A stretch of 64,000 bases of DNA, taken from NCBI GenBank assembly GCA_030549205.1, contig JAUKTV010000001.1, positions 2,852,001 to 2,916,000 of the forward strand, written 5' to 3'. Below, piece after piece: positions 20,641 through 31,717 of this stretch (positions are counted from its first letter, which is position 1; the number at the start of each line of letters is the position of its first letter). The notes beneath the pieces are model-generated. The model was not told the origin of the DNA. It was given only the letters and a program-made list of their open reading frames with translations, and ran no database searches. Source of the DNA: Apiosordaria backusii (taxonomy: Eukaryota > Ascomycota > Sordariomycetes > Sordariales > Lasiosphaeriaceae). Position numbers and translations under genes: made by a program.

Positions 20641-22527
20641 TTAACCCCTGATTTCCCACAACCGAACCTTGCCAGAATCATTACCCACAGCCATCATGCT
20701 GCTGTCGGCACTGAAGGCAACAGCAGAGACTCTTCCCAGTGGCGTCTGCTCTGTAGGCCAATTGCGGTAAACAGTGCAGCTGGGCAGGTGAACCAACCTC
20801 AGCGCATCCTTTTTGAGGTTGCTTCCGAAAACCATCAGTTGCCCATCCGGAGAGAAAGACAAGATTGTGATAGCCGTAGTCAGCTGCTCCAATACCCTCG
20901 CCGGTGTAGGCAACTTCTTGATCTCCACATCTCTCTTGTCCTTCTTCCCAGCGACCAGCAGCTCGTTCCGATCATAAATGTTCACGATACCGCTGTTGTT
21001 ACCAACAGCAACCCACCGATCCTCTCCAACCGCCTTGGGACCACTCCTGCCACCCATCGCCAGAACAGTACCGCCAACAGACCCTTCATCCCTCCACACA
21101 CCCACCGTCCTCTTCGTCTCCAAGCTCCACTCAGCAACCTGCCCGTCCTTTCCAGCAATTGTCAAGCCCTCCCCATTGCTCCACCACTGGAAATCAGCGA
21201 TACCTCCCCTCCCATCAATCCTCGCCTGCGCAACCCACTGCATGGTAGCCGCATTAAGAATATTCAGCATACCACCCCCCTTCCTATCACTCGCCGCAAC
21301 CGCCATCCACCGTCCACAAGGACTAACCCTAAACCTCTCCATAGTCTTATGCTCCTTCTGATGCCCCGCAATCTTGCTAACCTTCTTCACCGCGCCCGTC
21401 GACAAGTTCCAGCTGTGGAAATACTTCCTCCTACCCGCAAACACAACCTCCTCCCCCTGACCCTCTCCGTCCTCGCCCTTCACGCTCAAAAAGGCAGCCC
21501 GGCGCAAGTCAGTCCTCCTCACCTGCACCGAAGTCAACATCGGATTCGGCGTCGGATACGCCGCGGCATCCACATGATGCAAATACATAACCGACGAAAC
21601 GCTCGTGCTCAACAAGATCGGATGCCTAGGGTGAAACGCCAAACAGCTCACCCCGGACTTGTGCCCATCAGGAATATCTCTCGTCCGTTGAATATCCAGC
21701 GTCTCAGGCCGCAACTTCCTCCTCTTTGTCGACCTTGTGTCATTATCCTCGGCAAAAGCATTGACGTTCCTGAGGAACTCATCCAGCGGGAGGACATCCT
21801 CGTAATCCTCCCCTTCCTCGCCGTCGGTATCCATCTCCGACCCGGACAAGCCGCTTTCATCCGACCCTCCAGCAGCAGCAGAAGATCTCCTCCTTCTTTT
21901 ATTCTTCTTCCCGGCTGGCTTAGCCCATTCAGGCAAGGGGTACATCCTCAGGTATTGCGCCCTTAACCTTTCAGAGTACTCAACTCCATTAACGACATCC
22001 TCCCCTTCGAACTCGCGCAGTTTTCTCAGTCTGCCCACCCCAGCGAGGGAGACCGTCAGGCGCTCGTCGTCGCTGTCCTCCCAGGCTGGCTGGTCAGTTT
22101 GCTCTTCGGCTTTTTTCTCCGCGTGGGCAATGACACCTTCCCCACCGCCGACGGTGTCGACCATGAACAGCATTGCATCGTCGACATCTTTGAGTTTGTT
22201 ATCCTCATCTTGGGCTGTTGTGGCAGGGACAAGAGCCTTGGAGTCGGTCACATCAGGAAGGAAGTCGTTCCCAGCAAAAAGCTGCGCGCGGAAGTCGTCG
22301 GCGGATTTTGTGCCGAGGACGAGGCGCTCGAGGTCTTCTTCGTCGGAGTCTTTGGCGAGGTTGATTTCTTTTCTTGGGCGGCGCTCATCTTCGGAGTCGG
22401 AGTCGGAGTCGTCGTAGCTGTAGGAGTCGGAGTCGCCAGACATGGAGACGTCTTCGTTGGAGAAATTGGCGAAGGAGCCTTCGTCTTCGGAGGAGGGGTC
22501 CGCTTTTTGTTGGCGCCGGCGGGACAT
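20641..22527 (-). CDS. utp18: Utp18-like WD40 protein of the small-subunit processome
   Basis: A single-exon gene of 628 codons. Utp18 is a component of the UtpB subcomplex of the U3 snoRNP (small-subunit processome), acting in 18S rRNA maturation in the nucleolus. The N-terminal 75 residues are acidic and serine-rich, typical of nucleolar proteins. From about residue 300 on there are WD40-type repeats: CLAFHPRHPILLST, DFQWWSNGEGLTIAGKDG and, at the end, AVAFSADSSMMAVGNDSG followed by KVRLWEIRG. The order of segments, including GRRKYFHSWNL and ILSFSPDGQLM, matches Utp18. Length is as expected for the family. Confidence 0.9.
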   Translation of the reverse strand: MSRRRQQKADPSSEDEGSFANFSNEDVSMSGDSDSYSYDDSDSDSEDERRPRKEINLAKDSDEEDLERLVLGTKSADDFRAQLFAGNDFLPDVTDSKALVPATTAQDEDNKLKDVDDAMLFMVDTVGGGEGVIAHAEKKAEEQTDQPAWEDSDDERLTVSLAGVGRLRKLREFEGEDVVNGVEYSERLRAQYLRMYPLPEWAKPAGKKNKRRRRSSAAAGGSDESGLSGSEMDTDGEEGEDYEDVLPLDEFLRNVNAFAEDNDTRSTKRRKLRPETLDIQRTRDIPDGHKSGVSCLAFHPRHPILLSTSVSSVMYLHHVDAAAYPTPNPMLTSVQVRRTDLRRAAFLSVKGEDGEGQGEEVVFAGRRKYFHSWNLSTGAVKKVSKIAGHQKEHKTMERFRVSPCGRWMAVAASDRKGGGMLNILNAATMQWVAQARIDGRGGIADFQWWSNGEGLTIAGKDGQVAEWSLETKRTVGVWRDEGSVGGTVLAMGGRSGPKAVGEDRWVAVGNNSGIVNIYDRNELLVAGKKDKRDVEIKKLPTPARVLEQLTTAITILSFSPDGQLMVFGSNLKKDALRLVHLPSCTVYRNWPTEQTPLGRVSAVAFSADSSMMAVGNDSGKVRLWEIRG

Positions 22528-23428
22528 TTTGGTTTGTGTGGTGTGTTGTGGTGTTTTTGGTGGAAATGGGGAGGGATCTTGGGGTGGAATAAAGCTTGCG
22601 CAAAAGCGATTGATTGCGATAACTTTTTTTTTCCCTGGGAGCTCTTGATAGCCTTGCAGATTTGGGATGGGGAAGGGTCCACTTTTGAACTTTTTAGTGG
22701 GGATGGTGGGGCTTGGCAGTCAGCCTTGCTCATTGATCTCGACATCTCGAAGTTGCCTTAAATGAGAGTCGCAGGATGACAAGCCTCAAAAAAAATTGAG
22801 TATTCAAGATACATATTTTCTTGATTCAGGCCGAATCTCAGAAAAGTAAGAGGAAGAAATAACACCAGAAAAAGGAGAAGAAGCTCACCAGCCACCGCGG
22901 TACAGGTGGTCTCTGAGACAAGATTGAACACAAGATAAGACAAGTTGCAAAACAATCCAGTCTGGGTCCGAACGCGAGCCTTGCGAGGCCACGGAAGAAG
23001 AGGGGTGGTTTTCCGCCAGCGGTGTCCTAAAGCCTGTCTTGTACTCCCCATCAAACCACTGCCTTCACGCGACTATTATGCCCACTACATCACTGAGCGG
23101 TTTTGTTTGCCTGTTGGAAGTATTTAAGAGTCGGGCAGCATATATTGCTCTGGGTCGGGATACCACACGTCACGGAGCATCCCATCCACTATTAATCTCA
23201 TTACTCTCTCCCTACCTGACGTGCCTTTCGCAACCTGAGTTTTGCAATCCAATTACACTCCTTTCGTGGCAATTAGCCGTTTCCCACCATATATACAAGT
23301 CCCATTAACCCGCCCAAAATATAACAATCGAAACATCACAACTTAGCTCAGGCCATCCTCCCTCCTAACCATCTGGGTATCACAACACACCACCCTTCAT
23401 CAACCCATTATCCCCCCCCCCCCCCAAC
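22528..23428. other. Intergenic: UTP18 promoter and 3' end of the GPI protein gene
   Basis: No supported gene. A 14-base C run occupies 23412-23425, directly after the stop codon of the downstream minus-strand gene. Confidence 0.55.
23412..23425 (+). repeat. 14-base C homopolymer
   Basis: Non-coding, just after the stop codon of the GPI protein gene on the minus strand. Confidence 0.9.
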
Positions 23429-24310
23429 TCAAAGCAAAACCACCACCCCCAACCCCAACCCAACCAACCACCCCAATCCCGCCTTCACATTCCCAGCACC
23501 ACTCCCCAACCCACTCCCTTCTCCCGCCCCCGGCCTAGCCGGCCCTAACCCATCCCCATTCCCATCCTCCCCACCCCCGGACGTCTGCAGCACAGTCGCA
23601 TCTCCCGGCGCAAACAAAGCCCCCATCTCATCCGCCCCTGTACTATCTCCTCCCACTCCCACAACTCATTCCCCAACTCCTCACAACTCGGCCTCGCAAC
23701 CCCATTCGGCGCCTCCTCACTAATGCCATTCGTCACCGAAATCGGCACGTCAAACACGGTATAAAAATCCTCACCGTTCAACCTAAAACTCTGCCTGATG
23801 CTGGCATTATACGCGCCCCTCGCGCTGTTCAGTTCCTGTGGCTGACCATCGCCCACCAAACAGTCGGGCCAAATCCATTTCACGTGTTTTACGGTTGAGC
23901 CTGGTTCTTGAAAGAGGATGTTACCGAGGGTGGCGTTCTCGTTAAAGTTGGAGGAGGTGGCGGTTCCATTGGTGATGGTGAAGTTGCGGTTGGTGGTGTA
24001 GGAGCTGAGGAAGATGGAGATGTTGTGGATGAGGGAGGGGCTGTCTGGGGAATAGGGGGGCAGGGGGAGGCGGCCGTTGGTTGTGATGTCGAGGGAGATT
24101 TCTATTAGGTCTGTATACGGGTTTAGTCATGAGGGGATAAAAAGGGAAGGGGGGAGACAAACCGCCTCCTAATGGGGTTCCTGGCTGGGGGGCGTTGAGG
24201 ACTGCGAGGCCGGGGGTGAAGATTTGGCCGCCGGCGATGGTGAATTCGAGGGCTGTAGAGAGGGATGAGAGGGATAGTAGCCCGAGAGCTGCTTGTTTGA
24301 GGAGTGTCAT
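23429..24310 (-). CDS. Predicted GPI-anchored secreted glycoprotein, with apparent frame break
   Basis: Exon 1 is 24310-24163 and exon 2 starts at 24110 (52-nt intron, GTTTGT to ATACAG, phase 1). The start shows a signal peptide (residues 1-20, core LGLLSLSSLSTAL). The body has several N-glycosylation sites (for example NIS, NFT, NGT, NAT) and the Cys pair in PDCLVG and PSCEEL. The frame with the mature domain then becomes Arg-rich nonsense. A second frame, ending at 23429, reads a Gly/Ser-rich linker and a terminal hydrophobic segment (GWLVGLGLGVVVLL), exactly a GPI signal. One added base, for example in the five-base C run at 23620-23624, joins the two into 276 residues. A 50-nt intron starting GTTGTG is formally possible, but its signals are poor. 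Family not recognised. Confidence 0.7.
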
Positions 24311-25403
24311 GGTAAGATGTTTCTCACAGGGGAGAAATGAGAGTCAAAACAGCGCGGCTTGTTAAAATTGAAGTTTTGCTAAAAGGAGAGACAAGAAGAC
24401 AATGCAATGAAGGAAGAGGCGGCAAAGACTATTTAGCCAACATGAATTCCAGGAAAGGAGAAGAAACAGAAACAACGGATAATCGGGACGCAAGAGGATC
24501 ACTAGATCCCGTGTGTGCTGTAGGTTTATAAGAGAGCGAGATTACCTGAAAGGACATGAGCCCACCCACCCACTCGCACATAAGCGAACCGTCTTGTTGG
24601 GTGCGAGTGAGAATGATTCCCGTTTCTTGGGGGTTTCTTTCCAGCGTTTGAAAGGTGTGATGAGTGACCGGGCTGTTATGCAAGATTCACCGGATGCCGT
24701 GTGAACCGACCACCCAAGAGCACGGGTGTAACGCTGATACACGGAGATGTCATGTCTGGTTTTGAGGGAAGAAGGCACGTCAAGATCTGGATGCAACGGT
24801 TTCGACGGAGTTTATGCACTGGTTGGCACAGTGCTCGGCGGGTTTCAGGTAGTGCTATTTGGAGTTAGCTTTGATTTTTGAAGTGTGGGGTTGGAGGGTT
24901 TGATAAGATGAGATCGCAATTGAGGGCCGATAGTGCCGGACGAACACATGATGAGAAAAGAAAGGGCAACTGTGTTTGATGGCTGAGTTATATCAAAGCT
25001 TAAGTTTTATGGAAATCCAGAACAGCATGATAGTATGAACATGCCCTCACTCCATGATCATTTTACCATATCTGTTTGTCACCATCAGAGCATTCATCAG
25101 ACCTGTTAGCAAATGCATCTTCTCATTGGCCAAAGCTACCCCTGTCCAACAATGCCGGGTTCTCCGCTGTCTTTGAAGCTGCCCTCACCTCACTGTGACC
25201 TCTCACAACGACTTCTTCATGAGCCAACTACAGGTAAACTCATGATGTCCTTTTGCATGTTTGGATGATAAAAACCATCTTTATTTAATTTCATCACTAA
25301 GTATTCTCATAATCAACTCTCTTTTTGAGTCCCTGGCAGCAGGAGACCACCCTAGCTAGCCTCCCTCCTTCACTTGCTCATCCCTCCTCTTCACTCAAGC
25401 AAA
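24311..25403. promoter_or_regulatory. Divergent promoter region of about 1.1 kb
   Basis: Lies between the start codons of the GPI protein gene (minus) and the pseudouridine salvage gene (plus). No supported gene; only short frames. Confidence 0.5.
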
Positions 25404-27844
25404 ATGGCACTCACCCGCCCCCTCTCTAAACTCCTCTCTAAACGACCCCTATCAACTCACCTCCACCGCCGCCACCTCTCATCCGCAACCTCCCACTCCT
25501 GGCTCCGAATCCACCCTGAAATCTCCTCCGCCCTCAAATCCAACACCCCCCTCGTAGCCCTCGAATCAACAATCTACACCCACGGCGCCATAGGCAATGA
25601 CCTCAACCTCGAGCAAATCGTCCGCGACCACGGCGCCATCCCCGCCGTCTGCGGCGTCTACGCCGGCCAAGCCACCGTAGGCCTCACCCCCGAAGAAATC
25701 ACCACCATGGTCGACCAAGGCGCCAAAAAGGTTTCCAGGCGTGACCTGGCGTATCTCGTAGGGCAGGGTATTTGTGGGAACAAGATCCACGGTGGGACTA
25801 CCATTGCTGGAACGATGATTCTGGCACGGGCAGCGGGGATCAGAGTGTTTGGGACCGGAGGGTTGGGGGGTGTTCACCAGAATGGTGAGAATACATTGGA
25901 TATTTCTGCGGATTTGACAGAGCTGGGGAGGACGAGGGTGGCGGTTGTTAGCAGTGGGGTGAAGGGCTTTTTGGATATTCCAAAGACTTTGGAGGTTTTG
26001 GAGACGCAGGGGGTGTTGGTTGCTACGTTTGCTGATGGCAAGGATCAGAAGGAGGTGGACTTTCCGGCTTTTTGGGCGAGGGAAAGTGGGATTAGGAGTC
26101 CGGCTGTGGTGTGGGATGAGAAGGAGGCTGCGGCTATTCTCTTGGCTCAGGAAAAGTATGGAATTGAGACGGGAATGCTATTCGTGAACCCGCTGCCGAA
26201 GGAGTTTGAGATTCCAAGGTCGGAGATGGAGGAGGTTATCAAGATTGCTGTGAGGGAGGCTGAGGAGCAGGCGAAGGGGAGTGAGAATACCCCTTTTGTT
26301 TTGAGAAGGATCAAGGAGTTGACAAATGGGAGGAGTGTGACGGCGAACAAGGCGCTGGTGCGGGATAATGTGGCCAGGGCGGCCAAGATTGCGGTTGAGT
26401 TCTCCAAGTTGGTGGATGGGAACCCAGTTACTGTTGGAATGGCTTCCGGAAACAAGACGACTCTCACACAAAAGCCCGCTTCTTCCCCCGAGGTTGAGGT
26501 CAAGTCCAGTGTTGAGAAGCCAAAGGCAAGTACCTAAGGCGTCAGGGATGGATTGAAAAGAACTGACTGACTTGAACTAGGCTGACCATACTGTGGACAT
26601 TCTCGTTGCTGGCTCAGTCGCTCTTGATCTGAACTGCGACTATGCTGGAGGTGGCAAGACAGTGTCACCGGCACTCAACACATCCAACCCAGCCTCCATC
26701 AGTCAGTCCGTGGGCGGTGTAGGCCATAACATTGCCCTTGCCGCGCACAAGGTGAGCGAGGAGAACAATGTCCGACTGTGCAGCATGGTTGGTGATGACA
26801 TGTAAGTTTGCCTTGCATCATCTGAGGAACTCCACTAACTATTCTCCCAGTGCCGGCTCAACCATTCTCTCCTCACTCTCCGCTGCTGGCCTTGACACCT
26901 CCTACATCCGCACCCTCGGTCACGAATACCCCTCTGCCCGGACAGCCCAATACGTCGCCGTCAACGACGCTCACAAATCCCTCGTCCTCGCGATGGCCGA
27001 CATGGCAATCATTTCCACTCACTCCTTCCCAAATTATTGGAACTCAGCTGTCAAAGCCTCCAAGCCAAAATGGATGGTCGTAGACGCCAACTGGGCAGAG
27101 CATGACATTCAAACTTGGATCCAAGCCGGCCACAAGCACGATGCCAAAATCGCATTTGAACCTGTCTCCGCAGCAAAAGCAGTGAGATTATTCCCCAAAC
27201 TCAAACACCACCACAGGAAGCCAGAGCTGGGTCTATTCCCTCACCCAAGCGTTCATCTGTCCACTCCTAACCAGTATGAACTACTGGCTATGTACGAAGC
27301 CGCGAACGAAAACGGCTATCTAGACACGCACAACTGGTTCCCTATCATCGACGCATTCGGCATCATGCGCGGTGCAAGGGAGCAGTTTGTTGACATTGCC
27401 GGCGCAGCTGCTACTGACGCGGGGATCCCGGTGCAAAGTGTCAATCTCTTGCCTTACATCCCAACCATTATCACCAAACTCGGTTCCAATGGTGTGCTAC
27501 TCACCACCCTTCTGGAGAAGAACGACCCGAGGATTCGAGATCCAGAGCACGCCAGATGGGTGGTGAGTAGGTCGTTGAGTGATCACCCTACTGTAGGAGG
27601 CGTTTACATGAGACTGTTCCCAGCGGCGGAAAGAGTCAAGGAAGAGGATATTGTCAGTGTGAATGGGATTGGGGATACATTTGCGGGTGTGTTGATTGCT
27701 GGGTTGGCGAGGGGCGGTGGAGTGGAAGAGTTGATTGATATTGCGCAGAGGGCGGCGGTGTTTACACTGAAGAGTGCGAAGGGGGTTAGTGATGAGGTTG
27801 CGGGGTTGAGGGAGGAGATGAGACAGATTGTGGGTAAGCAATGA
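25404..27844 (+). CDS. Pseudouridine-5'-phosphate glycosidase / PfkB-type pseudouridine kinase fusion
   Basis: Three exons: 25404-26525, 26581-26801 and 26851-27844, giving 778 residues. The N-terminal half is a PsuG (IndA-like) glycosidase: VALESTIYTHG, TPEEITTMV, HGGTTIAGTM and FGTGGLGGVH are family motifs. It cleaves pseudouridine 5'-phosphate to uracil and ribose 5-phosphate. The second half is a PfkB-family kinase: ILVAGSVALDLNCDY at its start, SVGGVGHNIALAAH, and the C-terminal NGIGDTFAGVLIAGL with the catalytic Asp of the GD motif. It would phosphorylate pseudouridine, so one chain could do both salvage steps. The first 35 residues are rich in Arg, Ser and Leu and lack acids, as in a mitochondrial presequence. 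Intron 1 uses a GC donor (AAG/GCAAGT); no GT donor nearby keeps the frame. Intron 2 is normal. Confidence 0.92.
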
Positions 27845-28532
27845 GGTGGTTGGATATAGGGACAAAATCTTTCATACTACCTCATACAACCTATGATTTA
27901 ATTGGGGTAGGTCATAGATAGGATCGTTGCTTTGGCTATAAAGTTTGTATATAGATCTCCAAGCCACACCATAGCATTGGACGGACCAAACCACCTAACT
28001 TGAATTCTGATTCCTGATTTCAACCCGAATATCACATTCACTTTCTTGCCTTCTTCTAGTCAGCCCAGCCCAGTCCCAATCCATCAACTGGCCGCCTTGG
28101 CTCAAGTAGCTCCCTCAAGTTGTCCCATAGCGCAACAAAGAACAAACCCGCCAACATTCCACATTTTGCCCCTTTGGGCCAAACAAGCATTCTTCATGGA
28201 ACCTCCAACATGCGGAGCTTCCCCGCATTTTACCGGGGGGGGGGAAACACAAGGAGAAAGATGAACCTCGGCAGGCTATCTCCTCCCCCGCATTTCGATC
28301 TTCATACCATACCTAACGTAGTATCTTGGCATGATGAATACCACACTCGAAGACAGGGGGGAGGTAGCTTTGGGATCTGATGGGCTGATATGAAAGGGAG
28401 CTCCCTCTCAAGCACGCCAGGTTGTAGCTATTCAATTCAATCACCTACCTATATTCCTGTCCAGACCTTGCACACCGTGACACCTCTCCTTCACCGTCGC
28501 CACATCACTGAAAGACAAGAGAAAGAGACAAG
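27845..28532. other. Intergenic between the salvage gene and a dehydrogenase gene
   Basis: Nothing coding supported. A 10-base G run lies at 28235-28244. The distal half should contain the promoter of the gene at 28533. Confidence 0.5.
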
Positions 28533-29740
28533 ATGCCCTTCCACACCGGCCTCCTCCCCCGCGAGGGCTTCAAAGGCGACGCCCTGATCTCCCTCATCAA
28601 AAACACGGCCTTCAACCCCAAGATCTTGCTCCCCTTGTTTTTGCTAGCCAAATACACCAAACAAGGCCAGGATCTCTCCATTCTGCACCCGACCGCCTTT
28701 GCCAGAGTCAAGAAGCTGCTCATCCTGAGCTTGCTAGGCTGGGGCAACAGCTGGTTGACTAGAAAGGTGAACAACAGCTGGGTGACCGACAAGTATGATT
28801 GGACTGGTATGCTTCCCCCCATCCTTCCTCTCCTTAAAATGGACCAGTATCTCTAACAAATTCCATGTTACGCCATCCAGGCAAAGAAATCGTCCTCATA
28901 ACCGGCGGCTCCTCCGGCATAGGCGCCCTCATCGTCCAGCTCCTCGCCGAGCGCAACATCAAAGTCATCGTCCTTGACATCCAACCCCTCACCTTCACCC
29001 CCTCCCCCACAGTCACCTACTTCAAATGCGACCTCACCTCCCCCACCGAAATCACCCGCGTCGCCACCCAAGTCCGCGCTCAAGTCGGCCACCCCACCGT
29101 TCTGATCAACAACGCAGGCGTAGTCCAAAACAAATCCATCCTCTCCTCCACCCCCCGCGACGTGCAATTCACCTTTGACGTCAACCACTTCAGCCACTAC
29201 TCCACTGTTCGCGAGTTCCTCCCTTATATGCTCGAGCACAACCACGGCATGGTCGTCACTGTTGCGTCTTTTGCAGCGTGGGTGTCGGTCCCCAACATGG
29301 TGGATTATGCCGCGTCAAAGGCGGCCGCGCAGTCGTTTCATGAGGGGTTGACGGCGGAGATTAAGGCGACGTATGGAGCGGATAGGGTGAGGACTGTGGT
29401 GGTGAATCAGGGGTATACCAAGACGGCGCTGTTTGAGGGGTATCATAATAATTCGCCTTTTCTGCTGCCGGCGCTGGAGCCGGGGAGCGTGGCGGAGGCG
29501 GTGGTGAGGCAGGTGCTCAGTGGGGAGTCGGGACAGGTTATACTGCCAAAGATGGGGAATATGCTGCCGTTTTTGGGGGGACTGCCGGGGTGGTATGGGG
29601 GTAGGTTGAGGGTGAAGGGGGTGGGGATTATGAAGGGGTTTAGGGGGAGGAAGGTGGTGGAGGATGTGGACAAGTTTTATGAGGAGAGGGAGAGGAAGGA
29701 GGGTAAGGGGGTGGGGGAGAGTACGGTGCTTGTTGAGTAG
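28533..29740 (+). CDS. Short-chain dehydrogenase/reductase, probably membrane-associated
   Basis: Two exons: 28533-28806 and 28881-29740 (phase-1 intron, GTATGC to ATCCAG), giving 377 residues. The classical SDR signature begins in exon 2: cofactor motif TGGSSGIG, the NNAG motif (VLINNAGVV), the catalytic Tyr and Lys in YAASKAA, and a PG-like turn replaced by NQGYTKT. The first 90 residues, before the Rossmann fold, hold two hydrophobic stretches (ILLPLFLLA, LLILSLLGW), like the ER or lipid-droplet anchored retinol/steroid dehydrogenase-type SDRs. The acidic residue at the end of the second strand (VLDIQ) suggests NAD rather than NADP. The substrate is unknown. Confidence 0.85.
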
Positions 29741-31192
29741 GGGGGGATTGCTGGGGTGATGGGGGGTGCTCACTTTGAGTGTTGACTGGCGTCCTTGGTT
29801 CGAAATATTGACTCGAATACTGGCTGAGGTTGGCTTTGGGTGGTTTACTTGCAGCATTGGCTTTTCATGTTAGTTTTAGGCTTGTAATGAGGGAAAACCC
29901 GAGGAACAGCTTTCTTTGTTGACTTGAAACAAGCTCTTAGGCAGAAGGTGTGTTCTTGAGGCTGCCACCTGGCAATCTAGGCTTCGAAAGGCAGGAACGG
30001 TCAGCAAAGTTGAGTCACGAGGTCGACTGCTTTGTTCAGCAATAATCTGGTAGGACAGGAAAGAAGTGACCGAGATCGAGGCACGAGGAAATCTGTGACA
30101 GTGTTTTCTTACTTGTGTTACTGAAAATTTCATTTTTGTTCCTGAGACAGTTTCATGATATCAGTGGGTGACAGGTGGGAGGTGAAATGTAAGACAACCT
30201 GTGACTACCAAATCTGGGGTCATTCCTCGAGACCCAGTGCCTTGGTTCATGGTTCACGGGACGGGCCGTCTGCCGGTCGTCGTATGTGAGCTGCCTTGCC
30301 AGTTCAGGTAGCGAGGAATGTGCGATGCATTCCAGAGCCTTGATGTGGCAATGTGATCCTGAATCTAACATCTTCAACTGCTTCTCATACCGTCGAAGGC
30401 CACATATCACCAACGATTACTTCTAGTGCTGTGACTTGATGGTTTGAAACCAGTGTAACTTGAAAAAGCTCCTGGGGAGGCAAAATGTAACTTCAAAACA
30501 ATCACGGAGCTGCCAGCGCACAAAGAAGACCTCGGACGAATATCAGCCGCAAGTCAACAGCAGTTGCCTGTGCAACCAGATACCCAAGCCCACGTAAGTC
30601 TTGCCTTTGACAGTAATTTCTTACTATTGTTGTCAATAGGAGAACCTATTCACTGTTGTATATATCTCATTGATTAGAGCAACTCGTGACTGGCTTTCTT
30701 CTTCATCTGAAATCATAAAACATGGAAGACCCAGTATTCTAGGCGGCAGAGTTTCCATCAATGACCACGAGGCCCAGCCTGGCCTCATATCAAGATTACA
30801 TACTGATTTGTTGACTCAGTAACGCCCCCTTAATAGCTATTGTCCTCGCCATCTGATCTTGATCTTCTCTGCTATGGAAAGCACGGCCAGCTGAGGTTTG
30901 TTTACACGTGAACAGGACAATAGAAGGGCCAAAAAGAGGCAGCCATGCCAGCTGGATCTTTTGCCTATAAGTTCTTGTGGTCTTTCTCTTAGGCTAGACT
31001 TTTCCTTTCCTTCTGCACCCAAAACTTCATCATCTAGCTTGATCTTGACAGTCCTATCCACACCTCTACGCCCACCAGCACGGTATTCTGTCCCTATTTC
31101 AGCTTCATCTATCACTCGTAGCGTTCTGGAATACCAGTGGCGGATATCAGCATCAAGTAAACAAGCCAGAAAGAAACAGAACCCTCAACATC

Positions 31193-31444
31193 ATGACGGG
31201 CAACAGCGCTTCCTTTCTCTCTGGCCCAGCTAGCCAAAACCTTCATCATCACGATGAGGTTGACAATATCGTCATGACCAAAGCCGAAGCCAAAGTAGGC
31301 TGGTCAGCATACGAAACGCTCATTGCTAAGCACAAGACAAAAGCCCGGCATCAACATCGGTCCAACAAGTATGCGATGCTTCGGGTCTTCGATGTCAATT
31401 CCGATGATGATGATGAGTCTATCAATCAAGATCCCCAGGCCTAG
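31193..31444 (+). CDS. Possible 83-residue small protein
   Basis: An ATG frame of 83 codons with start context CAACATCATGACG. The product has a Lys/His-rich centre (IAKHKTKARHQHRSNKYA) and an acidic tail (DVNSDDDDESINQD). No family recognised. The balanced composition and sharp change from basic to acidic are mildly protein-like, but conservation is unknown. Confidence 0.3.
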   Translation: MTGNSASFLSGPASQNLHHHDEVDNIVMTKAEAKVGWSAYETLIAKHKTKARHQHRSNKYAMLRVFDVNSDDDDESINQDPQA

Positions 31445-31635
31445 TCATGGCTCTGGAGGACTTCGTCAGGTTTTATGGAGGATAAAAGGTATAAAAACAC
31501 CATCGTGCATAATAAAAAGACATATCAAGATTGTTAACGCTTATACAGAACAAAAAAAGATACATGTTGTGTGTTAACATTCGACCTGGCCCCCCTTTGC
31601 GGCCTACTTCCCGATTAGGAAGGCTGAGATCCCGT

Positions 31636-31717
31636 GTAAGTCATCTCGCATTACCCCTTACCCACGAGCCACATCATCATCACGGACCAACAACAGCTAA
31701 CTTTTGTCTCTTAACAG
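31636..31717 (+). other. Intron-like element outside any recognised gene
   Basis: An 82-nt stretch begins GTAAGT, carries a GCTAAC branch-like site at 31696-31701 and ends TTAACAG, that is, near-consensus at all three fungal splice signals. No supported coding exon flanks it; it might lie in the 3' UTR of the small frame at 31193-31444 or in a non-coding transcript. Confidence 0.45.

Noticed and set aside
20542..21966. 474-codon plus-strand frame opposite UTP18
   Set aside because: Opposite strand of a clear WD40 gene; Pro/Arg/His-rich text without protein-like features.
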